DNA from: JAEUJM01 sp041908445
Lineage (GTDB): Bacteria > Actinomycetota > Acidimicrobiia > Acidimicrobiales > DATDAH01
Direction: 5' to 3'
Length of the DNA: 64,000 nucleotides
NCBI GenBank assembly: GCA_041908445.1
Contig: JAYRFK010000040.1
Location: forward strand, 1 to 64,000
In this document: in pieces, positions 26,376 through 34,591 of the stretch
Layout: every line of letters begins with the position of its first letter
Numbering within the stretch: position 1 is the stretch's first letter
Notes under the pieces: model-generated
Told to the model about the DNA's origin: nothing
Seen by the model: only the letters and a program-made list of their open reading frames with translations
Database searches by the model: none
Made by a program: the position numbers and the translations under genes

Positions 26376-26396
26376 CTCGGTCGTCGAGCGACCGAG
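26376..26396. terminator. Hairpin after the MBL-fold gene
   Basis: CTCGGTCG-5-CGACCGAG, 8-base perfect arms, sits 2 bases past the MBL gene stop on the minus strand. No U-tract follows. It also lies in the leader region of the flavin reductase gene. Confidence 0.4.
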
Positions 26397-26397
26397 G

Positions 26398-27294
26398 TTA
26401 CCGGGGGACCGTGACCGGCGAGCCGAGCGAGACGGTGAGACCCTCGCTGGCGCAGAGGATCTCGTCCAGGCCGGCCGCGGCGGGCAGGCTCCGGGCGTAG
26501 GCGGTGAGCTCGTCGAGGGCGGCGTCGTCGTGGGTCGGGTCGTGGTGGAACAGCACCAGGCGCCGCACCCCCGCCTCCGCGGCGACGTGCACGGCGTAGT
26601 CGAGGGTGCAGTGGCCCCAGTGGGCCTTCTCGGAGAACTCGTCGAGGGTGTACTGCGAGTCGTGGATCACGAGGTCGGCGCCGGCGCAGAGCTCGAGCAC
26701 CGCGTCCGCGACCTCGAGGCCGCCGTCGCGGGGCTGCTGGTGGTCGGAGACGTAGGCCACGCTGCGCCCCTCCCACTCGATGCGGTAGCCGTTCGTGAGC
26801 CCGACGTGGGGCACCTGGCGGGCCATGACCTTGGCCTCGCCGACCGCGAACTCCGTGTCGACCACGTCGTGGAACGTCACGTCGCCGGCGAGGTCGGCGA
26901 TGCCCACCGGGAAGTACGGCGGGCACATGAACGTCCCGAAGGCGCCCTCGAGGTCGAGGCCGGGCTCGGAGGGGCCGTAGATGGCCAGGCGGGCGCCGTC
27001 GCGGTGCAGCGGCGTGAAGAACGGGAGCCCCTGCACGTGGTCCCAGTGCAGGTGGGTGACCAGGGCCGAGCCCTGGAAGGGCTGGTCGGGCGGGAAGGTC
27101 TCACCCCAGAAGCGCAGGCCCGTGCCCAGGTCGAGCACGATGGGCTCGGCGCCGGGCACCTCGAGGACGACGCACGCGGTGTTGCCGCCGTAGCGCTGGT
27201 TGGCGGCGCACGGGCAGGGCGTCGAGCCGCGGACCCCGTAGAACGTGACGTTGAGCAGCGCTCCCCCTTCCTCGGGCAGAAAGCCTAACGACAC
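26398..27294 (-). CDS. MBL-fold metal-dependent hydrolase
   Basis: The product has the metallo-beta-lactamase fold of the Lactamase_B_2/RNase Z-like branch: VTFYGVRGSTPC at the amino end, THLHWDHVQG for the metal site, then SDHQQP, IHDSQYT and HHDPTHDD. It is probably a hydrolase of a phosphodiester or a similar small substrate. The start is uncertain. From GTG 27294 it is 298 residues, but that stretch contains TTA and TTT codons foreign to this genome. It also contains a TAGGCT -10 (27286-27281) followed by a GAGGAAGGGGGAG ribosome site. That argues for a CTG start at 27258 (286 residues, MLNVTFYG). It is divergent from the epoxide-hydrolase-like gene. Confidence 0.85.
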   Translation of the reverse strand: MSLGFLPEEGGALLNVTFYGVRGSTPCPCAANQRYGGNTACVVLEVPGAEPIVLDLGTGLRFWGETFPPDQPFQGSALVTHLHWDHVQGLPFFTPLHRDGARLAIYGPSEPGLDLEGAFGTFMCPPYFPVGIADLAGDVTFHDVVDTEFAVGEAKVMARQVPHVGLTNGYRIEWEGRSVAYVSDHQQPRDGGLEVADAVLELCAGADLVIHDSQYTLDEFSEKAHWGHCTLDYAVHVAAEAGVRRLVLFHHDPTHDDAALDELTAYARSLPAAAGLDEILCASEGLTVSLGSPVTVPR

Positions 27295-27337
27295 CGGGCG
27301 GCCCGCGGCGCCCGGGCCACGCGCGATGCTCTGCCCG

Positions 27338-28210
27338 GTGACCCTCGAACCCCGCAGCACCACCGTCAACGGCGTCGAGCTGGCCTACCTCGAGCAGGGC
27401 GACGGGCCCCTCGCGGTCTGCCTCCACGGCTTCCCCGACACCGCCTGGACGTGGCGGCACCTGCTCCCCCGCCTCGCCGACGCCGGCTACCGCGCCGTCG
27501 CCCCGTTCAACCGCGGGTACGCCCCGTCCGGCACGTCCCCGGACGGCCTCTACCAGCCCGGCGCCCTCGCCGCCGACGCGAACGCGCTGCACGAGGCGCT
27601 CGGGGGCGACGGGGAGGCGGTGGTCATCGGCCACGACTGGGGCGCGCTCGCCACCTACGGCGCGGCCGGCAGCGCGCCCGACCGCTGGCGCCGGGCGGTG
27701 ACCATGGCGGTGCCCCCGACCGACGCGATGGGGATGTCGCTGTTCACCTACCAGCAGCTCCGCCGCTCCTGGTACATGTTCTTCTTCCAGCACCCGCTCG
27801 CCGACGGCCTCGTGGCCATGGACGACCTGGCCTTCCTCGACGGGCTCTGGCGGGACTGGTCCCCGGGCTACGACGCCGCCGACGACCTGCCCGCGGTCAA
27901 GGCCGCCCTGGCCGACCCGGCCAACCTGGCCGCCGCCCTCGGCACGTACCGGGCGACCCTCGGCGACGGGCCGACGTCCGCGGACCTGGCCGCCGAGCAG
28001 GCGGCGACGGGCTCGGTCCCGCCCCAGCCGACGCTGTACCTCCACGGCGATGCCGACGGCTGCATGGGCATCGAGGTGGCCCGCGTGGCGGCCCCGGCGT
28101 TCGACCGCGAGGGCTACCGCTACGAGGAGGTGGCCGGCGCAGGCCACTTCCTCCACCTGGAGCGCCCCGACGTGGTCAACGACCTGGTGGTCGACTTCCT
28201 CACCGCCTGA
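27338..28210 (+). CDS. Alpha/beta hydrolase, epoxide hydrolase-like
   Basis: A 290-residue alpha/beta hydrolase. HGFPDTAWTW gives the oxyanion loop, GHDWGALATY carries Asp in the nucleophile position as in epoxide hydrolases and haloalkane dehalogenases, the cap has SWYMFFFQHPLADG, and the catalytic His is in GAGHFLHLERP. The Asp nucleophile and FFFQ favour a soluble epoxide hydrolase. The start is taken at GTG 27338 (MTLEPRSTTVNG); ATG 27326 is also in frame. A strong hairpin follows the stop. Confidence 0.88.
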   Translation: MTLEPRSTTVNGVELAYLEQGDGPLAVCLHGFPDTAWTWRHLLPRLADAGYRAVAPFNRGYAPSGTSPDGLYQPGALAADANALHEALGGDGEAVVIGHDWGALATYGAAGSAPDRWRRAVTMAVPPTDAMGMSLFTYQQLRRSWYMFFFQHPLADGLVAMDDLAFLDGLWRDWSPGYDAADDLPAVKAALADPANLAAALGTYRATLGDGPTSADLAAEQAATGSVPPQPTLYLHGDADGCMGIEVARVAAPAFDREGYRYEEVAGAGHFLHLERPDVVNDLVVDFLTA

Positions 28211-28223
28211 CCCCGGACGCGAC

Positions 28224-28249
28224 GGTGCCCGCCCCGTAGGGCGGGCACC
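28224..28249. terminator. Bidirectional hairpin between the hydrolase and ferritin-like genes
   Basis: A perfect 11-base GC stem (28224-28234 and 28239-28249) with a CGTA loop lies between two convergent genes. There is no U-tract. Confidence 0.65.
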
Positions 28250-28285
28250 GGTGCAGAGCCTCGGGCGCCGTGCGGCGCCGCGGGA

Positions 28286-29251
28286 TCAGGCCGCCGTGGT
28301 CGTCGTGGTGGCCTCGGCGCCCGCGGTGGTCGTGGTCGTGTCGCCCCCGGCCGTGGTGGTCGTGGTCGAGTCGCCACCCGCGGTCGTGGTGGTGCTGTCC
28401 CCCGAGCCACCGCCGCCGCCAGCGGTGGTGTCGGTGGCGCCACCCGTGCCGGTGTCCACGCCGACGAACGAGTCCTCCTCGATGTGGTCCTCCGTGGGCT
28501 CGAAGGCGTCCGGCACCTGGTCCTCGTCGAGGAAGCCGCGCAGCACCGCCTGGTGCCGGGCCTCGACGCCGCCGATGCCCATGATGGCCTGGCGCAGGTT
28601 GTTGGTCGACAGCTCGCCGGCGGACCACACGTAGGACTCGGCGGCGAGGGTCTCGAGGCGCAGCGCGAGGTTCAGCACGCTCTCCTCGTCGGTGAGGGCC
28701 TCGAGGGCCGGGCCGACCACGGTGTCCTGGAGGAACCGGTTGGTGTCGTCGTAGGCGGTGCCGGCGCCGGCGTAGTCCTCGGTGGCCTGCTGCAGCGCGC
28801 CACGGTGGTCGTCGTGCTGGTCCCGGAACAGGACGAAGGCGTCGAGCACGTCGGCCGTGCCGATCAGGCCCGAGTCGATGGCCGTCTGGTAGGTGTTCAC
28901 GGCCAGGATCTCGAGCGACGTCGCCGTGCGCAGCAGGTTGGTGTCGAACTCGGCCTCGGCCGGGTCGGCGGTGGTGGTGCTCTCGGCGCCCGCACCGCTC
29001 TCGACCACGTCGGGGGTGGCCTCGCTGCCGCACGCGGCGAGCACGGCGGCGCCGATGACGGTGGCGCCACCGATCTTCAGGAAGCCGCGGCGGGAGGGGA
29101 CGCCCAGCAGCTGGGCCCTGGCCGCCTCGGGCACCTCGTCGCCGGCGCCGAAGACGCGCTTGAGGGCCTCCTGCCAGGGGCCCATCGTGGCCTGGTGCTC
29201 GGCGCGGGCGGCGCGCAGCTGGCGGCGCACCTCGTCTCGGGAGAAGTTCAT
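28286..29251 (-). CDS. Tat-exported ferritin-like lipoprotein with Thr-rich tail
   Basis: The 321-residue product has a twin-arginine motif SRRGFLK at 53-59 and a lipobox LAAC (Cys74), so it is probably folded before export and lipid-anchored outside. Residues about 90-260 form a ferritin-like helical bundle with Glu/His-rich helices (SLEILAVNTYQTAIDSG, DQHDDHRGALQQ, RLETLAAESYVW, VEARHQAVLRGF). The tail is Thr/Gly low complexity made of TTTTAGGD-like repeats. It resembles the Ferritin_2-like exported proteins, whose substrate is not known. The Thr tail could be glycosylated; that is inference. It is paired with a second Tat ferritin-like gene just upstream. Confidence 0.85.
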   Translation of the reverse strand: MNFSRDEVRRQLRAARAEHQATMGPWQEALKRVFGAGDEVPEAARAQLLGVPSRRGFLKIGGATVIGAAVLAACGSEATPDVVESGAGAESTTTADPAEAEFDTNLLRTATSLEILAVNTYQTAIDSGLIGTADVLDAFVLFRDQHDDHRGALQQATEDYAGAGTAYDDTNRFLQDTVVGPALEALTDEESVLNLALRLETLAAESYVWSAGELSTNNLRQAIMGIGGVEARHQAVLRGFLDEDQVPDAFEPTEDHIEEDSFVGVDTGTGGATDTTAGGGGGSGDSTTTTAGGDSTTTTTAGGDTTTTTAGAEATTTTTAA

Positions 29252-29280
29252 GGTCGCAGTCCTCTCGTTCGCTCGGGCCG

Positions 29281-30009
29281 CTAGCCGTTGACCGGGTACT
29301 CGGCGGGGGTCCAGGCGCCGTCCGAGCCCTGGAAGGTCGGGACGTACTCGTCGAGCGCCTGGCCGAGGGCCTGGCCGAGTACGACGGCGTGCTGGCCCTC
29401 CACGGGCAGGATCGTGGCGGCGGCGAGCGCAGCGTCTCGGTCCTGGAGGATGCCGAGGGCGTAGAAGTAGGTCGCGGCGGCGCCGTTCTCGAGGTCCTGG
29501 GCGAGGGTCAGCACGGCGTCCTCGTCGGCGGCGTCCTGCAGTTGCGGGCCGATGGCGTCGAGCAGGGCCTGGTTGGCCTGGTCGGTGGCGTCCTGGCTGG
29601 CGACGCCGCCGAGGGCGTCGGCGTGGTCCTGGTGGTGGCCGCGGAAGACCTCGGCCACGTCGACCACGGTCCCGGACAGCAGCCCGGTGTCGATGGCGGC
29701 CTCGTAGGCCTGGACGGCGGCGAGCTCGACGCTCTGGGCGAACGCCGCCAGCTCACCCTCGGAGATGGAGCCCTCGGCCCAGGCGGCGGGCATCAGGCGC
29801 GACATCGGGAGCAGGCTCGAGCCGACCGAGAGGGCCAGGCCGCCGAGGCCGGCGTTGCGCAGGAAGTGGCGACGGCTGCTGGCGAGGAGCCGACCGGTCT
29901 CGCCCCGGTGGACCTCGGCCAGCTGGTCGTGGATGGTCGCCATGGCGTCGTGGTGCTGGTCGTCGACGTCAGCGGCGAGCTGGCGCAACTCTCGCGTGGT
30001 GATCTCCAC
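29281..30009 (-). CDS. Tat-exported ferritin-like protein
   Basis: A 242-residue protein with a 44-residue N-region, then the Tat motif SRRHFLRNAG at 45-54 and a hydrophobic stretch ending AWAEG, so exported and probably cleaved. The mature part is a ferritin-like bundle homologous to the neighbour (SVELAAVQAYEAAIDTGLLSG, FRGHHQDHADAL, DLENGAAATYFYALG, VEGQHAVVLGQAL), without lipobox or Thr tail. It is separated from the next ferritin-like gene by 29 bases and probably co-transcribed. Metal storage or an oxidoreductase role at the cell surface is possible; the neighbouring cupredoxin suggests redox or metal handling. Confidence 0.85.
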   Translation of the reverse strand: MEITTRELRQLAADVDDQHHDAMATIHDQLAEVHRGETGRLLASSRRHFLRNAGLGGLALSVGSSLLPMSRLMPAAWAEGSISEGELAAFAQSVELAAVQAYEAAIDTGLLSGTVVDVAEVFRGHHQDHADALGGVASQDATDQANQALLDAIGPQLQDAADEDAVLTLAQDLENGAAATYFYALGILQDRDAALAAATILPVEGQHAVVLGQALGQALDEYVPTFQGSDGAWTPAEYPVNG

Positions 30010-30104
30010 GTCTCGGGCTCCTCGTGTCGGTCTTGCGTGGTCCGTCCACCCAGGATCATGTCGGGGCGGCGCCCCTCGGCGCCAACGGGGACGGCCGGAC
30101 GCGA

Positions 30105-30132
30105 CCGACGGCGGGTCGGGACCCGCCGTCGG
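30105..30132. terminator. Hairpin after the cupredoxin gene
   Basis: A perfect 13-base stem (30105-30117 and 30120-30132) with a 2-base nominal loop lies between the cupredoxin stop and the ferritin-like start, both leftward. No U-tract is present. It probably separates the two transcription units. Confidence 0.6.
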
Positions 30133-30145
30133 CTCGCCCGTGTGC

Positions 30146-30583
30146 TCAGTCGCTGACGGTGACGGTGCCCGTCATCGACGAGTGGATGTTGCAGTGGTAG
30201 GCGAACTCGCCGGCCTCGTCGAAGGTCTGCGAGAACGTGGCGCCCGAGTCGAGGTTGCCCGAGTCGAACGAGTCGTCGTCGGCGCTCACGGTGTGGGCGG
30301 TGCCGTCGTTGTTGGTCCAGGTGACCTCGTCGCCGACCGTGATCGAGATCTCCTGCGGGTCGAACGCGAAGCCCTCGATCACCGGGGCCGTCGCCTCCGC
30401 CGGGGCATCGGACGGCGCGTCGGCCGACGTGGTGTCGGTCGAGCCGCTGTCGGCCGCCTCGGTCGTGGCGGTGTCCCCCGAGCCCGAGTCGTCGTCGCTG
30501 CTGCAGGCGGCCAGGCCGAGCACCAGCAGGCCGGCGGCCCCCAGTGCGACGAGTCGCCGTGCCCTGCGTCGTGGTTGATCCAT
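30146..30583 (-). CDS. Cupredoxin (plastocyanin-like) lipoprotein
   Basis: A 145-residue lipoprotein: signal peptide with lipobox LAAC (Cys27), an acidic Ser/Thr/Asp linker (28-65), then a plastocyanin-type copper domain. The blue-copper ligands are His97 (GTAHTV), Cys131, His134 and Met137 (YHCNIHSSM), with the exact Cys-x2-His-x2-Met spacing. It is a surface electron carrier or copper protein. It lies between the anti-sigma gene upstream and the ferritin-like genes downstream and may be part of the regulon of the adjacent ECF sigma factor (inferred). Confidence 0.93.
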   Translation of the reverse strand: MDQPRRRARRLVALGAAGLLVLGLAACSSDDDSGSGDTATTEAADSGSTDTTSADAPSDAPAEATAPVIEGFAFDPQEISITVGDEVTWTNNDGTAHTVSADDDSFDSGNLDSGATFSQTFDEAGEFAYHCNIHSSMTGTVTVSD

Positions 30584-30631
30584 GTCCTGTACCCCCGTAG
30601 GTGTGTGCGTCAGGTGGAGATCTTGCCGCGC

Positions 30632-31519
30632 CTACGAGGGCAGCGTCGTGTCATCGCCCCCGTCGACCGGCCCGGCGACCAGCGGGGCGCTCGTCGGCTG
30701 GTCGGTCCCGCCCTCGACCTCGGTGGTCAGCGCCAGGGTGTCGACGGGGCCCTCCACGTGGAACGGGACGGTCCGCGGGTCGCGGCCGAGCACGCCCAGG
30801 GAGACCGCTCGGGTGCCGTCGAGCCCCCACAGCTGGTAGGTCTCGCCGTCACCGGCGTCGGGGAGGCCGTCGCCGAGCAGGTAGCCCCGGCCGTCCTGGG
30901 TGATCACCGCCGGGACGGCCAGCTCGCCGTCCGCCGCGGTGAGCCGCACCAGGGTCGCGTCGGGGTCGGCGAGCGCCGCCGCGGCCGCCCCGTCCTCGCT
31001 CGTGGTCGCCACCTGGGCGGCGAGGTCGTCGAGGCGCCGGTCCTGGTCCTGGATCGTCCGCACGCCCACCACGCCGACGACCAGCACCACCGCGGCGGCA
31101 GCCGCCACCAGCAGCACCGAGGTGCGCCCCGGGCGGCGGTCGCGGCCGCCACGGCGACGATCCGCGAGCGACGTCACCGTGGCCCCCGGCTCGGCGGGCG
31201 CCTCGGTGGTGGGCGGCTCGACCGCCGGCGGCCGATCGAGTGATTCGGCACCGAGTGCCGTGGCGAGCACGTCGTCGTCGGCGTCGTCGTGGTCGCCGTC
31301 GTCGTCGAGCGAGCCGGCGATGCGGTCCCAGAGCGCGGCGGGCGCGGGGCCGCCGGTGTTGGCCAGCAGGGCGGCGACCGACTGGTGCTCGGCCAGCTCG
31401 GCCCGGCACTGGGGGCACGCCCGCAGGTGCTCCTCGAGCTCGGCGGCCTCGTCGGGGTCGACGGCGTCGAGGGCGTAGGCGCCGAGCAGGTCCTGGAGGT
31501 CTCGGTGGTTCCGGGTCAT
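30632..31519 (-). CDS. Membrane anti-sigma factor (RskA-like, zinc-type)
   Basis: The 295-residue protein has an N-terminal anti-sigma domain with the zinc motif His31-x3-Cys35-x2-Cys38. A charged linker, one membrane helix (about 133-152) and an extracytoplasmic RskA-like domain (YQLWGLDGTRAVSLGVLG) follow. Such proteins hold their cognate ECF sigma factor until a signal triggers proteolysis. Its ATG overlaps the sigma gene stop (ATGA), which supports the pairing. The cupredoxin gene follows after 48 bases. Confidence 0.92.
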   Translation of the reverse strand: MTRNHRDLQDLLGAYALDAVDPDEAAELEEHLRACPQCRAELAEHQSVAALLANTGGPAPAALWDRIAGSLDDDGDHDDADDDVLATALGAESLDRPPAVEPPTTEAPAEPGATVTSLADRRRGGRDRRPGRTSVLLVAAAAAVVLVVGVVGVRTIQDQDRRLDDLAAQVATTSEDGAAAAALADPDATLVRLTAADGELAVPAVITQDGRGYLLGDGLPDAGDGETYQLWGLDGTRAVSLGVLGRDPRTVPFHVEGPVDTLALTTEVEGGTDQPTSAPLVAGPVDGGDDTTLPS

Positions 31520-32157
31520 GTCGGGGCTCCGAGCTCGTCGAGGGTGCCGCGGAGGCGGCCGAGGCCCGCCCGGATGCGGCTCTTCACCGTGCCCTCGGGC
31601 TCCCCCAGGATGGCCGCGGCCTCCTTGTAGGTGTAGCCGCCGAAGTAGGCGAGCACGATGGGCGAGCGCTGGTCCTCGGGCAGCTCACCGAGCGCGCGGC
31701 GCACCTTGTCGGACACCGCGAGGTCCCAGACCTCGCGCTCGAGGTCGTAGCCGGCCTGGACGGTGCGCTCGGCGTCGCGCTCCTCGCGGCGCCGGCGGGC
31801 CTCCTCCGAGCGGATCAGGTCGACCGCCCGACCGTGCGCCTGGGCCAGCAGGAACGAACGCAGCGAGCCCCGGTCGGGGTCGAAGCGGTCCGGCTGGCGC
31901 CACAGCCGCAGGAACACCTCCTGCACGACCTCCTCGGCCGGGGCGTCGTCGCCGAGGAGGCGCCGGGCGAGGCCGTGGACCGCGCCGCCGTGGCGCCGGA
32001 ACACCTCGGCGAGGGCGGCCTGCTCGTAGCGGGCGACGGCGAAGACCAGGGCCGCATCGCCCACGTCGGTCAGGTCGCGTGGTGTCATCAGGCCCTGTTC
32101 GGAGCCGCCCGCCTCGCCGGATGGCCCCATCGCGGCATTTTCTTCCCCGTCAGCCAT
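31516..32157 (-). CDS. ECF RNA polymerase sigma factor (SigK-like)
   Basis: A 213-residue group 4 sigma factor. Region 2 is at about 50-110 (LAEVFRRHGGAVHGLARRLLGDDAPAEEVVQEVFLRLW) and region 4 at about 150-205 (LPEDQRSPIVLAYFGGYTYKEAAAILGEPEGTVKSRIRAGLGRLR). The layout and the RskA-like partner resemble SigK/RskA. The target genes are not identified; the neighbouring cupredoxin and Tat ferritin-like genes are candidates. Its ATG overlaps the mutY stop by 8 bases and its stop overlaps the anti-sigma start by 4, so it lies in a tightly packed leftward unit. A later in-frame ATG (residue 24) is also possible. Confidence 0.93.
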   Translation of the reverse strand: MADGEENAAMGPSGEAGGSEQGLMTPRDLTDVGDAALVFAVARYEQAALAEVFRRHGGAVHGLARRLLGDDAPAEEVVQEVFLRLWRQPDRFDPDRGSLRSFLLAQAHGRAVDLIRSEEARRRREERDAERTVQAGYDLEREVWDLAVSDKVRRALGELPEDQRSPIVLAYFGGYTYKEAAAILGEPEGTVKSRIRAGLGRLRGTLDELGAPT

Positions 32158-33028
32158 GCAGCGAGTACCCGCCGGGCCGCCGGACGACGAGCCCCTCCCG
32201 CACCAGCCCGTCCGCGACGCGCTCGGCGCGGGCCTGGTCGCCGGGCCACCCCATGGCCCGGGCGAGCTCGGCGTCGGCCACCGGGCCGGCCCGGAGGGCG
32301 TCGACGAGCCGCCCCCGGCCCTGACGGTCGGAGCCCTCGAACCGCGACTGCGGGCCGCTCACGCCGGCCGAGCCCGTCGCCGGGTCGGGCGCGGGGCGCC
32401 CCGCCCGCCACCACGTGCAGCCGTCGGCCACCGGGCAGCGCTCGCAACCCGGGGACCTCGCCGTGCAGACGCCGGCGCCGAGGTCGAGCAGGCCCTGGTT
32501 CCAGGCCCACGCCGACCCGGCCGGGAGCCACCCGTCCGCTGCCCCCTGGACCTCCCTCGGCGTGAGGCGGCGGCCGGTGCGCCGGGCCAGCACCCGGGCC
32601 ACGTTCGTGTCGACGACGGCGGCGTCGGCCTCGAACGCGAAGGCCAGCACCGCCCGGGCCGTGTACGGGCCCACGCCGGGCAGCGCCAGCAGCGGGTCGA
32701 GGTCCGCCGGCACGTCGCCGCCGTGGCGCTCCACCACCGCGACCGCGGCCCGGTGCAACTGCACCGCCCGGCGGTTGTAGCCGAGGCCCGCCCAGAGGGT
32801 CAGGACGTCACCGGGGGCCGCCGCCGCGCAGGTGGCCGGCGTCGGGAAGCGCTCGAGGAAGGCGTGGTAGCGCGGGACCACCCGGGCCACCTGGGTCTGC
32901 TGGAGCATCGCCTCGCTCACGAGGACCGCCCAGGGGTCACGGGTGCGGCGCCAGGGCAGGTCGCGGTGGGCCTCCGCCGCCCAGCGGAGCAGCGCCGCCT
33001 GCTCGGGGGCTAGTCCGTCGAGTGGCAC
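32150..33028 (-). CDS. mutY: A/G-specific adenine DNA glycosylase
   Basis: A 292-residue HhH-GPD glycosylase that removes adenine mispaired with 8-oxoguanine. Visible features are LPWRRTRDPWAVLVSEAMLQQTQV with the catalytic Glu, the helix-hairpin-helix LLALPGVGPYTARAV, the catalytic Asp in VVDTNVARVL, and the [4Fe-4S] cysteines spaced 6-2-5 (CTARSPGCERCPVADGC). No NUDIX-like 8-oxoG recognition domain follows; a short winged-helix-like tail replaces it, so it is shorter than E. coli MutY. The GTG start overlaps the methyltransferase end by 19 bases. Its Fe-S cluster depends on SUF-type assembly. Confidence 0.92.
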   Translation of the reverse strand: MPLDGLAPEQAALLRWAAEAHRDLPWRRTRDPWAVLVSEAMLQQTQVARVVPRYHAFLERFPTPATCAAAAPGDVLTLWAGLGYNRRAVQLHRAAVAVVERHGGDVPADLDPLLALPGVGPYTARAVLAFAFEADAAVVDTNVARVLARRTGRRLTPREVQGAADGWLPAGSAWAWNQGLLDLGAGVCTARSPGCERCPVADGCTWWRAGRPAPDPATGSAGVSGPQSRFEGSDRQGRGRLVDALRAGPVADAELARAMGWPGDQARAERVADGLVREGLVVRRPGGYSLHG

Positions 33029-33810
33029 CAGTAGACGACGGTCTCGTGGGGGAAGCCGAACGAGGCCCGTCCGGCGAGGTCGGGGTGGGTGGCGGCCAGG
33101 TCGCGGATCCGGTCGAGGGCGTCGGCCCGGGCGTCGTCGGGCAGGGCCGACACGAAGCTGGTGGACGCCGCCCGGCGCACGAGCAGGTCGGGGTCGATCG
33201 GCTGCGCCCAGGGCAGCACCTCGCGCCGCACCGGTGTGAACCCGCCGGCAGCGGCGATCACGCCCACCCAGTCCGTGCCCTCCTCGTAGGGCTTGCCGGT
33301 CGCCTGGAACTCGGCGCTGGCCGGGTCGTCGGCGGCGGCCGCCACCAGCAGCTCGCCGAAGCGCCGCACCCAGTCGACCGACTCGTCGCGGACGTTCCAG
33401 ACCAGGGCCAGGGCGCCGCCCGGCCGCAGCACCCGGTGCAGCTCGGCCAGGGCGACCGGGGCGTCGAACCAGTGGAAGGCCTGGGCCGCCACGGCGGCGT
33501 CGACCGAGTGGTCGGGCAGGGGCAGCGCCTCCGCGGTGCCGTCGAGGGCCTCGACCCCCGGGGCGCGGGCGACCAGCTCGGCGCGCATCGCCGCCACGGG
33601 CTCGACCGCCACCAGCTCGGCGCCCGAGGGCACGAGGAGGCGGGTGAGCTTGCCGGTGCCCGCCGCGAGGTCGAGCACGCGCCGGCCGGGGGCGAGGCCG
33701 AGCTCGGCCACGAGCAGGTCGACGACCTCGGGCGGGTAGCCCGGGCGGGCGGCCTCGTAGTCGCCCGCCCCGCGCTCGAAGCCCCGGGCGGCGGCGTCGT
33801 GGACGGTCAC
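33010..33810 (-). CDS. Class I SAM-dependent methyltransferase
   Basis: A 266-residue methyltransferase of the UbiE/type-11 group: motif I is VLDLAAGTGKLTRLL, followed by VAVEPVAAMRAEL, LDGTAEALPLPDHSVDAAVAAQAFHWFD and LHRVLRPGGALALVW. The FHWFD version is typical of small-molecule methyltransferases of unknown substrate. The GTG start overlaps the SGNH gene stop as GTGA and its end overlaps mutY, so SGNH-methyltransferase-mutY-sigma-anti-sigma read as one compact leftward run. Confidence 0.88.
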   Translation of the reverse strand: MTVHDAAARGFERGAGDYEAARPGYPPEVVDLLVAELGLAPGRRVLDLAAGTGKLTRLLVPSGAELVAVEPVAAMRAELVARAPGVEALDGTAEALPLPDHSVDAAVAAQAFHWFDAPVALAELHRVLRPGGALALVWNVRDESVDWVRRFGELLVAAAADDPASAEFQATGKPYEEGTDWVGVIAAAGGFTPVRREVLPWAQPIDPDLLVRRAASTSFVSALPDDARADALDRIRDLAATHPDLAGRASFGFPHETVVYWCHSTD

Positions 33811-34553
33811 CGGTCCGCCCCTCCTCCGGCCGCGCCCACCACGGCGGCGGACCACCGGGCGTACCCGTCGTCGTCCGGGTGGTAGCGGTCGCGGGCGAAG
33901 AGGTCGTCGGGGTCGGCACGGAACGCCGGGCCGGTCGACCCGGCGATGTCGACGTACGTGCGCCCCGGCCCGTCGGCGAGGTCGGCGATCACGGCGTCGA
34001 GCGTGCCACCCCGCACGCCTGCGAGGAAGCGCAGCGGCTGCGCGAAGCGCGGCGTCGACCCGAGATCCGGCACGCCGAGCAGCACCACGTCGGCCCCCGC
34101 GGGCAGGGCCGCCAGCACCGCCTCGTAGTCCCGGCGGAAGGTGCCGGCCCGCGTCAGGTGCACGGCGTCGTTGGACCCGACGCTGACGTAGACGGTGTCG
34201 GCGCCCGCCGGGACCGCGTCGACCTGGTCGGCGAGGACGTCGGCCACCCGGTCGCCGGAGACCGCCAGCACGGTGAGGTCCACCGGGTGGCCAGCGGCGC
34301 GGGCGACCTGGCGGGGCAGGGCGCCGGCCCGGCCGGACGCGCCCACGCCCGCGGCGGTGGAGTCCCCGAGCCACACGACCTGCTCGACGGCGCCGGAGCG
34401 CCCCCGGCCCACCACGCCGTCGAGCACGAGCGGCGCGTCGTCCGCCAGGTCGGGGCCCCGGCGGGCCAGCTGGACCTCGACGCCGAGCACGACCACGAGC
34501 GCGACCGTGGCCGCCGCGATCGCGGCGGCCACGCGCAGCAGGCGCCGGCCCAC
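33807..34553 (-). CDS. Exported or membrane-anchored SGNH/GDSL hydrolase
   Basis: A 248-residue protein with an Arg-rich N-terminus, a hydrophobic segment (about 7-27) and a GDSL-type SGNH domain. Block I is VVWLGDSTAAGVGAS, block III is VSVGSNDAVH and block V is DRYHPDDDGYARW. It is an esterase or lipase-like enzyme outside the membrane, unrelated in detail to the SGNH pair at 9-14.6 kb. The GTG at 34553 is preferred because it puts basic residues before the helix; the longer frame upstream runs into the MaoC gene. No clear Shine-Dalgarno sequence is seen. Confidence 0.83.
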   Translation of the reverse strand: MGRRLLRVAAAIAAATVALVVVLGVEVQLARRGPDLADDAPLVLDGVVGRGRSGAVEQVVWLGDSTAAGVGASGRAGALPRQVARAAGHPVDLTVLAVSGDRVADVLADQVDAVPAGADTVYVSVGSNDAVHLTRAGTFRRDYEAVLAALPAGADVVLLGVPDLGSTPRFAQPLRFLAGVRGGTLDAVIADLADGPGRTYVDIAGSTGPAFRADPDDLFARDRYHPDDDGYARWSAAVVGAAGGGADR

Positions 34554-34591
34554 CCGGCGGGCCGCGCCCGGACGGGTGAGCCGGTCCTGGC

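Noticed and set aside
28290..28400. Short GGTCGTGGTGG repeats as a possible regulatory repeat
   Set aside because: They encode the Thr-rich tail of the ferritin-like lipoprotein.
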